Assembly: GCA_023333565.1 (NCBI GenBank) | Contig: JAJKFH010001792.1 | Location: 558,001-622,000, forward strand | Length of the DNA stretch: 64,000 nt | Source: Puffinus mauretanicus | Taxonomy: Eukaryota > Chordata > Aves > Procellariiformes > Procellariidae | Direction of reading: 5' to 3' | Part shown: positions 13,601 through 26,270 of the stretch, one piece after another | Layout: every line of letters starts with the position of its first letter | Position numbering within the stretch: position 1 is the first letter of the stretch | The notes under the pieces: generated by a model | Seen by the model: only the letters and a program-made list of their open reading frames with translations | Database searches by the model: none | Told to the model about the DNA's origin: nothing | Translations under genes and position numbers: made by a program

Positions 13601-16444
13601 TTAATTACTAAAAGTTGAAACATCTTTTAAACTCTGCGTTTTTCCCTGGGTATTCCCCAAAGAAAAGATACAAAAAAGTTGAAGAGTGTGCACAATAACT
13701 ATTAGTTAAGACCACGTTTCTAAAGGGGGGAAAAGAAGATAAACAATTTTGAAACTTTAAATGGAGTATTTCTTGATACTATTATAGTTTTACATGATAG
13801 CATTCACTGATGAGTCTGTTTCTCATGTGTATATTTTACCAAGCTCTGGTGTTCACACTGGTGAAAAGATTTAACTGAAAACAAAAGAATAATATTAAAA
13901 TTAAAAAGAGAAAAGCTCCCAAGTTCCCTAAAATAGAAAAAATAAAGAGAGACGTCTTCAATTAGTTGAAATTCGGTTGATTTCTGGAAAAGTATGATAA
14001 TTTAGGGAAGCTGGAGATATGGCTAAAATTATAGACCTATTTAAAATATATTTTGGAACATTCTTTTTATGGACCCACACAAAGTCCATGAAAATGTAAA
14101 AAAAAAAGATTTTCTTTACCTCAGATCAACCTATATTCAGGCGAGTGGTTAAGATCGCTACAGAGAGGCAGTAAGAAGTGAGAATATTTTATTAGCAGAA
14201 GATAGAGATTTTTTCTTTTTTATGTTTCAGTGGGGACCTAGTGAAGCTTTCATCAGCTCTTTATCTAAATTTATTATAAAACACTGAATATTCCAACCCA
14301 GTAATCTGACTTGTAAATATACCTCACTTGACTGTGAAATCTTCAGAGGTGGAAGAGTGCTATATGGATATCACAGAGAAGAAAAAGTCATCTCACCTAA
14401 GTGTAACCACCTGAAGGTAGCAGTCTAATCTAACCAGTTGTCAGTGGTTTTGATATCTGCAAGAAAGAGAAGAATTGCAAGGAGGCCATTCATCACGCTG
14501 GTCTCGCAATGGCTTTCTACAATCCTGTGGAAACACTTCTTTCTCTATTGAAAATCAACACGTACATGGTTAGCTCAGACTAAATGCCTATTTTCTGTAC
14601 AACTGATATTGGGTAAGACGAATGCTGGCATAATTTTCAATTCCATCTAGCAGTTGAGGGAATTAAGAGTTATCTCTAAATTAGGATCTAAAAAAGCATA
14701 AGTTAAGGGGTAGGAAAGACTGAGGCAATCCTCTTGAATTCAGGGGTATTTCAGGATAGAACAAATCTCACCTGACTTTAACAGTTCGCAATGTGGACGT
14801 CTGTCTCTGAACTAGTTACCAAAGGCTTTCTTTCGGAAATGTGTAAATAGGAATGTTAAAGGCATCTTCAGCTATTCCTTTTTAGCATGTTAGTTTTTCT
14901 CCACTGCCTGTAAAAGACAGTGCAGATGATTAGCTCAGATAGAGATGTCTATGATGTAGTTAGCCATATTTGACCTCCTCAATCCACATGTGAATATATT
15001 CTTCATCTATACCTGTACCAAGTCCATTCCCTTGCCCCGCAGCCTGATGGCAAGGTCAGGTCATATCTATACTGTGAAACTTAACTACACTCCTCCCTAG
15101 CCCCAACTTAAATCAGAGTTTCTAAATAAAAATTATCTTTGGGGATTTTTTCTGCTTTACACTCTGTTTGCGAATTGTTTGGAAGAGTACTAACTGGCCA
15201 GATGCAAAACTGAAGTTTTCAGTTGTGTGGTAATTTGAACAATATCAAATGAACAAAAGGTCCCATTACTTCTCTTCAGCTCCAAGAAGAGCCTTTAGGA
15301 GAAAAGTTTCAACTCAATTTCAGTTATATATACAGCCAAGCCTACTTTCAAAAAAGTGTGCTAATTATAATTAATGTAATTTATTAACAGTGATATAGAA
15401 AACTTCCAATCTGTTATCATATGATGGTTTTCATAAAACATTAACTTTTTGTCTATTATGGAAGGGTATGAAGAGTTACATGATTGCATGAAAAATGTTT
15501 AATAGCTGCAGATTTATAAAAGAGCATAACTGAGTCAAAAGAAAGATGATTATGTTATTTCTGGATGTGGACTGGGACCTCACTCTTGCAGTGTCCGCCT
15601 ACTCCAGCGCTATTGGAAAAGGAGACTGATTTAGAAGAACATACAATCTGGGCTGACACAGTTGGGTTTAGTTTCTTGTAATACTGAGGGGAGAGGAATG
15701 TGGAAAAGATGTGTATTACTTTCTTTTGATTTCATAATGTTGAGATGTTCTTTAAAAGTGGACGATTTAGCTGGAAGTTACTAAGAGCTATACTGTGTAA
15801 CTGTGTATAACGTGTCATTGCGGTGATTGCCAGAGAGCTACCGGAGATGCCTCCTAACATCAATGAAATCTGCTATTTAAGCTTGACTTTTTGCTCATAT
15901 ATATATATACACAAGCCTTAAAAAAACTGAAGACAACATTTTGATATGGTTTATGAGGCCTTACCTCATAGTTCTGCTCTTTGACATGCAGAAGAACTGG
16001 ATAATAAATCAGACTTTGTAAACTGAAAGTCATAGACATATTCTGGAGTCACAGACAATACACAGACAAGTGTATTAAGTGTTTTCCAAAATCCCTAATA
16101 AGCTAAGTATCAGGGTCTTTTCCTCTTCACTTTTTCCCTTTTGCAAAGGCACTTATGTTTGACTGAAGATTGCGAGCTTTTGCTTGAGCATCAGTTGAAG
16201 GTGTTTAACGTAGCCCATTTTCTTTGAGGAATACTGACAGCAACTCTCCACTGAGATCAGATCAAGTCAACAATAGGGAAATAACTGTGTATAAAAGTTA
16301 ATGTTGCTCAGTCGTGTCTCAATAGAATGGGCTGACAATGCAGAGAATTAACAGCCTGAAGCCAGCAAATGTTGCTTTACAACATTGTGCAGTCTTGAAA
16401 GTGTGGTCAGCTGAAAGACTATCAATCACGAGATCTTGAATCTT
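4646..16444. other. Long non-coding interval, no gene recognised
   Basis: Nearly 12 kb holds no frame longer than 83 codons and no recognisable domain. Composition is AT-rich. There is a short AT microsatellite at 15,898-15,911, and a poly-A-rich patch at 13,359-13,394. Parts look unusually rich in TAAT/ATTA, CATTT and CpG-bearing segments and lack obvious transposons: 6.1-6.7 kb, 11.1-11.7 kb and 12.5-13.65 kb. These could be conserved non-coding sequence, but the single sequence cannot show this. Confidence 0.6.
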
Positions 16445-16555
16445 ACCTTATATGTGTTACTAATTTGTCAAGCAACATAAGGGCAAACAGTTTATTTCTT
16501 TGTGCCTTGTCCCCCTCTATCTCTAAAAGTGGGATAATCATCATCCTGGAGTTTG
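16445..16555 (+). repeat. MIR-like (CORE-SINE) fragment
   Basis: The block 'tttctttgtgcctt...ccctctatctctaaaagtgggataatcatcat' corresponds to the MIR core 'ctctgtgcctcagtttccccatctgtaaaatggggataataat'. Upstream, 'tgtgttactaatttgtcaagcaacataagg' roughly fits the preceding 'gtgacc...caagtcact' part. It is strongly diverged and only the central core is recognisable. Confidence 0.5.
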
Positions 16556-19227
16556 TAATTTAAGATACATGAATGGGAAGTGGCTAAGCCACATAATTAA
16601 TTTCTATCTATAGGTCTTATTTAGCCCTTGGGGATTTTAGCTGTGGTGTCTTGAGCTGTTGTCAATCTGGAGATCCTCTTCGTTTCACTGCTGAAGGTTT
16701 TTGCTCCCATAGCAGGGAAGGCAAAATGTGCCCCCTCTTCAGCCTGAGCAGATCACAGAGACTGGTATTAGCTTCAGCCACGGATGAGCAGTGAGGCTAT
16801 GAGATATCACAGCTGAAAGGCTGGGCGTTTGCTGCTGGAGTTCCTGGTCATGAAGAGCATGGCGGTGGGACAGCAGTTTGCTGTACTCACCAGAGATGAT
16901 GAATTTGCATCCTGAAACATGTGACGGTCCACAGCCAGTGACACATAGGGGATGGGGTGGTTGAGGATGGAATGTCCCCAAATTACTATATCCTGATTTT
17001 AGTGTACCTTAGAGAATCCGGAGATAAATTCCCACAGAATATAAAAGCTTTATCCAAGCATTTCCCCAGTTGTAGTGTCTATCACTAAACCAATTGAATC
17101 TATTGTAACTTCTTTAAGAACAAAATGAATTAGTTTGGAGATCTTCAGGACACAGAGTTAATCTTCCATTACATCTAAGAGGAAACAATCTTATGCCATA
17201 TTGTGCTCCCTTAAGTCTCTCTCAAGATTTCTGGACTGTACATCAATGAAAAAAAAAATTACAGCCAAGTATACAGGAGCAAAGCAGGGCAAATATGTTT
17301 TTTTTTTTTTTTTTTCAATCTTTTAGCTTCTTGACAAGTTCACTCTCCTTTTGTGGGCCCACTCAGCATGCTTTGAGAGCACTGGCCTTTCTTCCACCCG
17401 CTTACTCCAGCCTCAGAAAAGACCTTCGAGGCATGTCCACACCATGCAGTGCCAAGAGCTTGCTGCAGACGTGCTGACTACAGAATAAGAAGCCAGGCAA
17501 CTCTCCTGCTAAGCTTCTTGCTTCAAAGCCAGACGCTTTTGTGCTAGACTGCAACCTACATAAGCAACCTACATAAGCAACATAACATGAGCTCAGTCAG
17601 GTATCCACAGAAAGATGCCAGATTGTATGGTTTCAATTCAGTAAGAAGAATTTAGTTTCCTGAATGCAACGATCTGGTGTCATTAGAGATGTTCTTGGGT
17701 TTACAGGAACCCTGAACCCTTCTGGATTGGCAGGATAGCCCATAGTGCCTAAAATGGCACTAGACATCTGTGTTTGAGGGGCTCAATCCTGCTCATTGTG
17801 TCCTTCATGAACATTGAAATTTAAGGTGGGATTGAGTTCCCCAAATATAGATGTCTAGTGTCATTTTAAGCACTCTAACAATGCAGAGCCAGCTGATGAA
17901 GTCATTATACTCTTATATAATAACTTTCCCCATCTCTCTGGCACCATTATAAGTAAAGTCTGTCTGGTTTAGTTGCAAAGTCATACATGTCCTTGTTCTA
18001 AGACAATCTCCTAGGTCTCAGCATGATGCAACATTTACTTATGGGAGAAAGAAAGACTGCAAGTGCTTACAATGGTTAAATGCCGACGAGATCTACTCCA
18101 ACAAAGCTTCACACTGACTCAGCTACAAAGTAAGATTGTGTTAAGTATGTAGCAAGCACATTTATATTAGAAGACTTGAAAGAATAATCTCCACTCTTAA
18201 GTTGGCAAGTGTCTCTGAATTAGACAAATGTGATACAAGTAGAAGAAAAAAAATCTAGATATTTTCCTCCGCATTGTGGAATATATTGATAAACGTATGT
18301 TAGCATTTAACTATTCATTCTTTTGGAGAAAACTGGTTAACCCCTTAAGTGTTTCGCCCTGAAGGCAGACATTAAAAGTTAATTATAACCACATGGGACA
18401 AGCCCCTGGAGGACCGTGACAGCATTAAGCTGCTACCAACCAAGCATGCAGGATGCGCAGCACTCTCAGAGAACACCATGTACAAAAATGATGCTGTCTC
18501 CTTGAATGAGTTTTCAGAAGTTAAAAACATGTTACTTTTTGCATGCACAGTAAAAAGGCAGCTTGCAAATGTTCTACTCAGAGCAAAAAAAAGCTTCCAA
18601 CTGAAGAAGAATTAGAGCAAATGAAAGCACTGAGTAATGTGATTAAGCAATGTGGCACAGTGAGAGAGAACTACCACAAGTACTGTTTTACTTAGTGTTG
18701 CAAGAAGAATATGGTAAAACCTCTTCTAAAGACCTTGGATCGCTACCTCATGATAAACCTTTCCAGTACCATATATGGCCTATGAGGCATTTTGTTTTTA
18801 CCACTATAAAAAAGGAGAGGAGATGACACTTGTCCTTGGAGAGGATCATTTAGACCATATGGGGAAAAAAAAAGAAAAAGGTTAGTTCTAAGGGAGAGAC
18901 ACTGACTATGTCTGTGCAAGTAAATTAAGTGTGGCTGGAAGGCGTTGAGGTTAAGTAACATGGAATGGTCTGCACCTACACAACTAAATTTTCTTCCCCT
19001 TGAATTAAAATACCTGTATCTAAGTTAACTATCGGAAATGATCCCTGTGTTATTTCCCAAACCATGCTGGGGACTGTTTAGGAGAAACCCTATTGTTGTG
19101 GACCCAAAAGCATGTGGGGGGCTTTTCTAATAACATCATGGTAGAGAAAGATGAGTTCCAGCAATGGGGAATATCTCTGTTGCTTTTTAATACAGAAGTA
19201 GTCACCATGTCCTGAAGGTAAGTCAGG
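16556..19227. other. Non-coding DNA with an 18-T tract
   Basis: No gene is seen. A pure T tract covers 17,298-17,315. It is followed by 'caatcttttagcttc', which resembles a 3' splice site in form only, and the following frame is not protein-like. A 13-bp tandem duplication lies at 17,551-17,576. Confidence 0.55.
17551..17585. repeat. Short 13-bp tandem duplication
   Basis: The unit gcaacctacataa occurs twice in direct succession and is followed by a third partial copy (gcaaca). The copies are identical, so the duplication is probably recent replication slippage. Confidence 0.85.
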
Positions 19228-19275
19228 AGAAATTCAGGAGACCTAATTCTGTTTTTCTCTCGTATTGAGCAACTG
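19228..19275 (+). repeat. MIR-like (CORE-SINE) fragment, short
   Basis: The block 'attcaggagacctaattctg' followed by 'ttctctcgtattgagcaactgg' fits the 'agtcaggagacctgggttct ... ctctgccactga' part of the amniote MIR-type SINE. Only about 48 bp is recognisable. Confidence 0.42.
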
Positions 19276-19420
19276 GATTTATACTACAAGCACCAGAATG
19301 AGTGTGGTCCAGAATGGGTGTGCCCAGTTCCTGTTAATATTTAGGAGCAGCATACCTCTTACATAATTTAGCCTTCAAAAAGCTGGGCTACATCTATATA
19401 CCTAATTCGAAAGTTAACCC

Positions 19421-19490
19421 GCTTTAAGCAGGGGGTTGCACCAGATGACTCCCAACATTTGCTTCCAACCTAAATTACTCTGTGATCTTA
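19421..19490 (+). mobile_element. CR1 LINE 3' tail, old copy
   Basis: The sequence 'gctttaagcagggggttgca' followed by 'ccagatgactcccaacattt' and 'ttccaacctaaattactctg' matches the end of the 3' untranslated region of avian CR1 (typically 'agcagggggttggactagatgacc ... ttccaacc ... tctatgattcta'). The terminal 8-bp repeats are decayed to 'tctgtgatctta'. CR1 copies are usually 5'-truncated, and only about 70 bp remains. The mismatch load makes it older than the other CR1 copies here. Confidence 0.75.
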
Positions 19491-19634
19491 ATTGCTAAAT
19501 AAAACAGGGATAGAGACAACTCTATGGCCTCTAAGCCAAGTGTTATATACAGGCTATGTTCACTTTGCATGGTACTTGGATTTGAATTTCTTCCTGGTCT
19601 GCTGTGGTGCCCTGTGGTTGTAAGATGTGTTTAG

Positions 19635-19662
19635 TAGTGTGTGAGTGTATGTGTGTGTGTGT
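19635..19662. repeat. GT-rich microsatellite
   Basis: An interrupted (GT)n tract, with the longest uninterrupted run at 19,650-19,661. Confidence 0.85.
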
Positions 19663-19980
19663 TTAACATAAAATGTTCCTAAATGATGAGAGAATTCAGT
19701 TGCAGCCGCCCAAGGTGTGCATTCACAACACAAAACTGAAGATGTGCTATGTGCTCTGTGTTTCAGCATAAGGGCACGTCAAGGCATGTGAATCCATAAA
19801 ACCTGCTGGGATAGCATTGGAGGACTATGTAAATCGAAAGGAGCCAACTTGATCCATTTTTGCCCATATTAGAAACAGTCCATGAGGTTTGCCACCCTCT
19901 AAAGAAAGGTCTAGAGAATTCCAGTGGGGACAGGCCAAAAACATTTCAGGGAACACGCTAATAACTAAGCAATGGGTTGA

Positions 19981-20042
19981 ACTAAGACTTGAGTTTTCTT
20001 GCTGGCTCTAAGCCAAGTCCTGAAGCACCTACTTCAGCCTAA
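19981..20042 (+). repeat. Possible MIR-like fragment
   Basis: The blocks 'gacttgagttttcttgctggctct', 'agtcctga' and 'acttcagcct' follow the order of the MIR-type core ('gagttctagtcctggctct ... cacttcagcctctctgtgcctc'). The match stops before the diagnostic 'aaaatgggg' block, so the call is weak. Confidence 0.36.
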
Positions 20043-21447
20043 ACTAATCATCTAAACTCTAATCTAATCCCTAAAGAAATTGGACAACTCCAGAGGGTGT
20101 TTAATCCCTCTATCTTAGAAAATATGTTGAATGGATCTCTTGCTGTCTGGAGGTATCCCTTCCTCTCTGTTTTCCCCAGAGGAAGTCCAAACAGTTATAT
20201 GAAATGTCTGACTCTTAAATGGCTACAACTGGGTAAAATGGCATGCACTTTTGAGGATCAGCACTTAGATCATCTGAGAGAGCATGTCTCTCCTATAATC
20301 CCATGTCCTGGTTTAGTTTTCAACTCCAGGTACAACTGTACGGGCAACAACAAAAAAGCAGTATTACTAAAATGAGGTTTAATTCTCATCCTCGATCTTT
20401 ATGCTTTTTTCATAGAGAGGAAAACCATATTTTCTGATTTCCTTCACCCAAAGACTTCCACATAGGGAACGACATACAGCATAGCACAAGGCAGGGAATC
20501 TCAAAGTGGGACAGAACTGGTTGGGGGGTCTACACTGCGCTGGGTCAAGAAAACAGCTTTTAAAAGCTACATAGCTGCCTTGGCAAACTATGGCCCCTAA
20601 TTAAAGGGGTTTTGGCTATTATATGGCTCCAGTTTGGTGCTAGTACAAAAATCTCTTCATTGTACCACATTCCACAATGTAGCCTGTTGTGTTTCCATCC
20701 ATAAGGACAAAATGTAAGATCATACTTTTGGGGAAAAAATAATGACAGGAAGGAGGAAAAGGACCTGTGAATGAAATTTATCCACAGGATATCCAGGATC
20801 CAGTAACATAATGCGACTGTGAACAAAGGACAGACGTAATACCCAGATACTACATGAGAAAAGTATCCAGTAGAGAAATATTGGTGATTTTGTAAATGCA
20901 GATGAAACCCAATTGTAAATATTTGTAAAATTTGGTTGCTCAGTTTCCAACAAAGATTATTTAAATGGTAATTAATCAAGGGAGGGTAGATCCCAAAGAC
21001 AGGAGAATGAGGAGTCTTTAACGTAAAACAGAGCGGAAAAGACTTGTTTAGCCTCCTGGAACAACGGGCTTGTTTCTACCAATACTTCGGAAGACCAAGG
21101 GAAAACACTGCATAGTGGAGGGGCAAAAGCATCCCCGTGTTTTCAAGTTGGACCTCAATTGAGAAAATTGTTGATGAAACTAAACAGTGACAACTGATGG
21201 CACACAATGATGTCATGGAATAAAGATGGAATGATGCCTGGAATAAAATCCAGCGGACTCAATGACCCAGCCCTATATTTCCACATTCTTGCATGACAAG
21301 GAGACATCCCAGAATTTCTTATATGGTTTGTACTTCATCACATTATGTAACAAGAAGAGGAAAGCATTCAATGTGTCGGGTCACATTGTGGATAAGGTAC
21401 AAAGCGCTAGGGCTGAGGATGAGTGTCCATCACCAGATCATACAATG
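20043..21447. other. Non-coding DNA, no gene recognised
   Basis: The interval includes a 139-codon minus-strand frame (20,560-20,979). It is rich in Phe, Tyr, Ile and Leu as expected from AT-rich DNA, and it has no signal peptide, membrane topology or family motif that I recognise. A 115-codon plus-strand frame (21,262-21,609) runs across the SINE relic that follows, which argues against it being a gene. Confidence 0.5.
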
Positions 21448-21500
21448 GCAGATAACCCCACACCCAGTGCTCACCACTGGGTTACATGGTTCAAAGCACA
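21448..21500 (-). repeat. tRNA-derived SINE-like fragment
   Basis: On the minus strand the sequence reads 'tttgaaccatgtaacccagtggtgagcac' and then 'tgggtgtgggg'. This fits the tRNA-like head of the same reptile/bird repeat suggested at 4571-4645 ('agcccagtggttagggcactc..tgggatgtggga'). It is highly diverged, and the assignment rests on the 'aacccagtggt' A-box-like block and its surroundings. Confidence 0.35.
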
Positions 21501-22359
21501 GGCTCCTGTGTTCTATCCATCACCCAGGGTACTGGGAACAGTAAGTTGGCAGAGACAGAATTTAAGAAAGCGAAATAAAGGAAGTCCTGTGTCCCAGACC
21601 AAAGTTTAAGATAATATAGTGCCTTAAACGTTTTTGTTGGGACCTGGGATAATGTCTATGTTTTATAATCATCTCAGGCAAATTGGGGCACACAATAATT
21701 GTGTTAAATATGCCTCCTCTGGGCCTCCTTCAAGTATGGGCACCAGCTGGTAATCTCTGTTCCAGCTGCTTATTCACACTATGTGCTTTTTCCTGCTGAG
21801 TCAGGCATGGCTCATTGGTGGACCACCTATGAGGCCACCCAGCTGTACCTCCTTCACTGACCTACAGAGCATAGAAAGACCATGGCACTGTGATGGAAAA
21901 TTTCTGAGGTAGGGAAAGGCAAGACCTGCGGGAGGCAAAGCCAGTTGTGAGAAGCCGTGCTTCATCTGTGAAACCAGGCAGGTCTAAGACGAGGTCTATA
22001 GCTCCTGCCTCACTGAGAATTGAGGTTCTGAGAAAGGAAGACTTCCAGAGAAGAGACTTTGTGGTTTCTAAGACTTGTTGTCTTTAACCACTACTGAAGT
22101 GCTGGCTTCATTGGGTTTGGAGCCTGTACAAACCACAGTGCAGGGCGTGAGGACAGGCACAGCTCAGATGGCAGAAATAACCCACGATGGGGAACAGACA
22201 AGTTCAGAGCAGCGAGGTGAAAGAGCATACAAGGAAACTTTGCAAAGGCTTGACAATCTTTTAAACTTCCTGATGGTAATTTTTAAAGATACTTATTTAG
22301 CCCTGATGCTCCTGCTTCTGTAGGCGTAACCTTTTGAAATTAACATATTTATCCCCTCC
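21501..22359. other. Non-coding DNA, no gene recognised
   Basis: Ordinary AT-rich sequence. An 82-codon frame at 22,075-22,323 has no recognised family and ends in a Leu-rich run encoded by chance-like codons. Confidence 0.55.
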
Positions 22360-22500
22360 CTAGCCCTCCGAGGTAAGGGAAGGTATTGTTTCCATTTTAA
22401 TGCTGTGGAAATGAGGTAGGAATTGGTCATTCCCTGATCCATGCAGGGAAAGTCTTGGGCACCCTAATGAGGGAGAGAGGCAGGGCTGAGCAATAGGATT
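22360..22500 (-). repeat. MIR-like (CORE-SINE) fragment
   Basis: On the given strand, 'agccctccgaggtaagg', 'gtattgtttccattttaatg', 'ggaaatgaggtaggaattgg' and 'ggcagggctgagcaataggattc' follow the reverse complement of the MIR core ('agccctgtgaggtagg..attatccccattttacagatggggaaactgagg...ggcagagctgggaatagaac'). About 140 bp can be traced, so this is the second-best copy in the window. Confidence 0.62.
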
Positions 22501-25349
22501 CGCCCCACCTAGATTTACCCATCTAACAGTTTGACTTCTCGCTATGTTAACTGTCTAGGTTCCATCTCTATCCTCCACTGAGAGAATGCTTGATTAAACC
22601 CATTAAACTTAGATATAAGTCTTAATACTGCACCACTAGCTGCCTGAATCCTGAAAAGAGTTCAGCAGTGTGACTTCTTAAATGTCTTACAACAAAAATC
22701 TAGAGTCTTAAATCCTAAAGAGGAGAAAGATTTTTTAAAAAGCCACTTTTCTCAGCTCTTGGAATTATCTTGGTTCCATTCTTTAAATCCCTAAGAATGC
22801 ACACAATTTTTTGCGGTTCTCTCTGCAGGTATCTCTCTCTCTCTCTCTCTCGTTTTTGTTTAATTTTTTCCCTGTTTATTTTAGTTTATTTTTCTTTAAC
22901 ACACATACACTGATTCTTTGCCTTTATTTCTTTTAACTTTTTGCTTTACAAGGAATAGAGTGTGAATTCAACTACCATGGAGGGGAATAAAGTGTTCTGA
23001 TGTTCCTGAAGGGGCCACTTGCACTTTGAATCCAGTCAGGTAAGAGAAGTAAAGTGATTTGTTTGCTTATGCTGTGCCTCTAGCAAAGGAACAAGAGGCA
23101 AAGGAACATGAGGAATGGGAGACAGATAGAAACTTGGCTCCCTACTTCCCTTAATTTCTGGACAGAGGAGTAGAATATTAAGTAGGGAAAAGCAAGGGAA
23201 ACATTATGGAGATGTGCAAGGACTATGAACTAATAGATACTGTTATAGCTCCAGAAAATTAAGCAAAAAAAACATGGCAGCTGTTCCAGCCCCAAATCTG
23301 CTACCACGCTGTTTTGAGGGCAGAGAGCCTCCTGTGACAAAATGGCATGTTGACTTTGAAGGCCTGAGTCAGCACAAACTCTAGCTTCTATGCTCTTTGT
23401 GTCATTGTAAGGGGAAGAGACCCTCAGAAGAGCATTGCAAAGGCTAAATGCCTCCTTCAGCTATTGCTATGCAGCATACCCACACACCTAGCACAGACCG
23501 TGGCCATTTTTTCCCACTTCACCCAGTAAAACTACTTCTGTACCACTCCTGTGCATGGGCCAGGTTGTACTAGATCAACTCTGCTGTTCACAGACCTTAT
23601 TTTGATTCTCACCTGCTACAGGTGCTGTAGTGTCAACCCAAGCCAACATTAAAGTCTGTACTGTTACCCATGCTGACACATCGAGGGTCATGGGGACTTT
23701 GCAGTCACATAAACATCATCTATTATGCATCTGAAAAACTGTTGAAGCCCAGTGGCAGAAGTCCCAGCAACATGTGAACCTGTGAAGTGGCAAACCCATC
23801 AGCTATATGACAGCTTCATGCCCAAGGCTAGCAAAGCTGGACGTAGCAGGAAGGGAAGACCCCTGCAACATCTGGGGAATTGGCTAAATGGACCTAAGAG
23901 GTATTTTCCATTGCTGGTGTCTGTGGGCTACATTGTGCCCTTAGGCTGAGTCCTGAGTAAGGGGTGGCATGTAATTGTGCTCTGGGAGCAGTCAAAAGAA
24001 GGGACTGTGATGGAGAGAGTTATGATCCTTTCCCTGAATCCTTTTAGCTACAGGGTGGGAGGCAGTAAGTCATAGTGACCTGGAAGCAGGAGATTTTACT
24101 GCTCTGGCAGCTCTCCCCCAGCTTTGCCCACTTCTGTACTCTCTCCTTCTTCCTACCCGCTTCCCTGCTCCTTCTTCCTTCCTATCACACCTTGGGAGAA
24201 GACGTGGCCATTGAATGGTGCTCGTACTCAATGCTGAACTTAAATCTCCTCTGTCTAAACTGTCTTCTCTGCTTGAAGCCAATAGGGTACCAGCTGTCAT
24301 GTCCAGCACAGGAGGTTGTGTAGTAGAGTACGGTGGTTCTGCTGTCGCTTGGCAGGTGGACGGTGTCCTGGAAAGCCAGGGGAGGTCCCTTCTTGTCACA
24401 GCATGGGGGACTGTGACAGGGACTTCATATATGCAGGAGGTCTACCCTTACCCATAGAGGAGTACGCATAAGCTTCAAAGTAATTGCACTCTCAGTCTCG
24501 GAAACCAAACACATCTGCCAAATTATGGTCTTCATAAGTCCAACAGTGAGTTGGAAAAACCTTTATTTCATGTCAAAGATGGAATTACAATCTCACGCTG
24601 TGATTTGGGGTCAAATTCTTCCATCTTTCCTCCACAAACAGTCATACCTTTCAAGAGGTAAAGTGCTGTTTGGAGTGGCATGGCTGAATTCAGCCTGTAC
24701 GAGCAGTGAAGCACATGCAGTCCATAGAGACATATGTCTTTGCTGGAAGAACATCAACTGCAGATGGTCAGTGATTTTAAGAGCTAGAGGAAATAAGCAA
24801 TAATATTACTGAATTACAGCCTATTGACTCTTTCTATCCATCACCGTGTATCATTCCTTGAGAAAAAAGAGATTAAGAAAGTTACTATCAATTTATATTT
24901 TCTCATAGGAACTAAGCTACCTAGGGACTCTGTGCAATGTATGCCTAATACATGTATCTATTTTAACATAAAAGTCATAGTATTGTCTATGGGAGCAGAA
25001 TATTTAAAGCAATTATCAGCAAGCATTTTGCAAATATACAGAAGTAGCTGAGACACAAGAGCTGCAAGCTAGCATTCTTCAAGACGACTGACAAAATTGA
25101 TAAAAAGAAGGAAGGTGAACATACATATAGGTAAGGATTAACAAGAATAAATGCTTATGTAAATAGATTCATTCTGATGGGACTGATGGACTTGGGAAAG
25201 GACATCAGGTGGTGCTCCTTGGTGCTTGGATTTCCATTCAGGGTGATTCTTTCCCTCCCCTGTCTTTATTGTCTAAGGTAGTGAACACGTTGTTAAGATA
25301 GCACAAAGCCTTTTAAAATCAAACACTTCCTCTAACAGCCCCCTTCAGT
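22501..25349. other. Non-coding DNA with a (TC)10 microsatellite
   Basis: No gene is recognised. A pure TC microsatellite is at 22,832-22,851. A 109-codon minus-strand frame (24,070-24,399) overlaps two plus-strand frames in the most GC-rich part of this stretch. None resembles a protein I know. Confidence 0.55.
22832..22851. repeat. (TC)10 microsatellite
   Basis: Ten perfect TC dinucleotides, an uninterrupted and therefore potentially polymorphic tract. Confidence 0.95.
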
Positions 25350-25412
25350 GACAATAATAATCTGTAGTTTCACAAACGGAGACACTAAAGCAAAAGGTGC
25401 TAACTACTTACA
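25350..25412 (-). repeat. MIR-like (CORE-SINE) fragment, short
   Basis: The sequence 'acaataataatctgtagttt' followed by 'cacaaacggagacactaaagc' is recognisable as the reverse complement of the MIR core ('ataataataatccccattttacagatggggagactgaagc'). Only the core remains. Confidence 0.5.
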
Positions 25413-25997
25413 GAAAAAATAACCCAATAGGTGCAATTCTGGGTTTCTCGGTGCATTCTCACATGTTGTTTTGAAAATAAGTGTTCTTAACCCAACTGAT
25501 TAAAATTTGCAGTGCCTTATAGGGTGACACAGGGAGCCGACAGTACACAGTTGCAGAAGAGGGACAGGATTGTCTTGGTGTTAATGTCTGATTTTTGGCC
25601 TTTATTTCCAAAAAAGGTGAAAATTTCCCCTACCAGCGTGTTGGGGTAGAAAAGTTCTCACCCTGAATTTAACCCTGATAATGTAAGTCAGAACCACCAC
25701 AATTAAGTGTTTAATGTTGCTGGTGCCCTCTTACATGCAGGGTTTATCCATTTTATCTCCGTATAGATTAAACAAAGTATAGCAAACAATTATTTTCTCT
25801 TCTGCCTTGCATAGGTCTTCTCTATTGTACTAATCTTTTCTTTTCCCTCTCTCTTTCTTACTATTTGAAAACTTTTAAATGAACCTATAATAGAACTCAA
25901 TTACCCAATAAAGATCTATTATTCAATTTGTATGAATGAACTACATAAAAACATTAAGGTGGAATGAGAAAAAAAAAAAGCAAAAAAAGAAGGGTGA

Positions 25998-26270
25998 AAG
26001 CATTATTAGGACAAGAGGAAACGGTCTCAAGTTGCACCAGGGGAGGTTTAGATTGGATATTAGGAAAAATTTATTCACCAAAAGGGTTATCAAGCATTGG
26101 AACAGGCTGCCCATGGAAGTGGTTGAGTCACCATCCCTGGAAGTATTTAAAAGATGTGTGGATGTGGTGCTTAGGGTCATGGTTTAGTGGTGGACTTGGC
26201 AGTGCTAGGTTCACAGTTGGACTCAATGATCTTAAAGGTCTTCTCCAACCTAAATGATTCTATGATTCTA
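25998..26270 (+). mobile_element. CR1 LINE 3' end, including the end of ORF2
   Basis: About 270 bp of a 5'-truncated CR1. The first part encodes the C-terminal tail of the CR1 ORF2 protein on the plus strand, with the recognisable stretches [19 protein letters not shown] and [12 protein letters not shown]. The same segment appears in the larger copy at 52.3 kb as [19 protein letters not shown]. The 3' part carries 'ttccaacctaaatg' and ends in the characteristic repeats attctatg attcta. It shares its 3' untranslated sequence with the copy at 32.9 kb ('ggtttagtggtggacttggc'), so both belong to one subfamily. Confidence 0.92.

Noticed and set aside
17298..17480. Exon after a polypyrimidine tract and TTTTAG
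   Set aside because: The T18 run is simple sequence, and the following 60-codon frame shows no protein-like features or donor site.
20560..20979. 139-codon minus-strand frame
   Set aside because: Rich in residues encoded by AT-rich codons, overlaps another frame on the same strand, and resembles no known protein.
24070..24457. Overlapping frames of 109 (minus), 82 and 80 (plus) codons
   Set aside because: Mutual overlap in a locally GC-richer segment, with no domain and no splice or promoter context.
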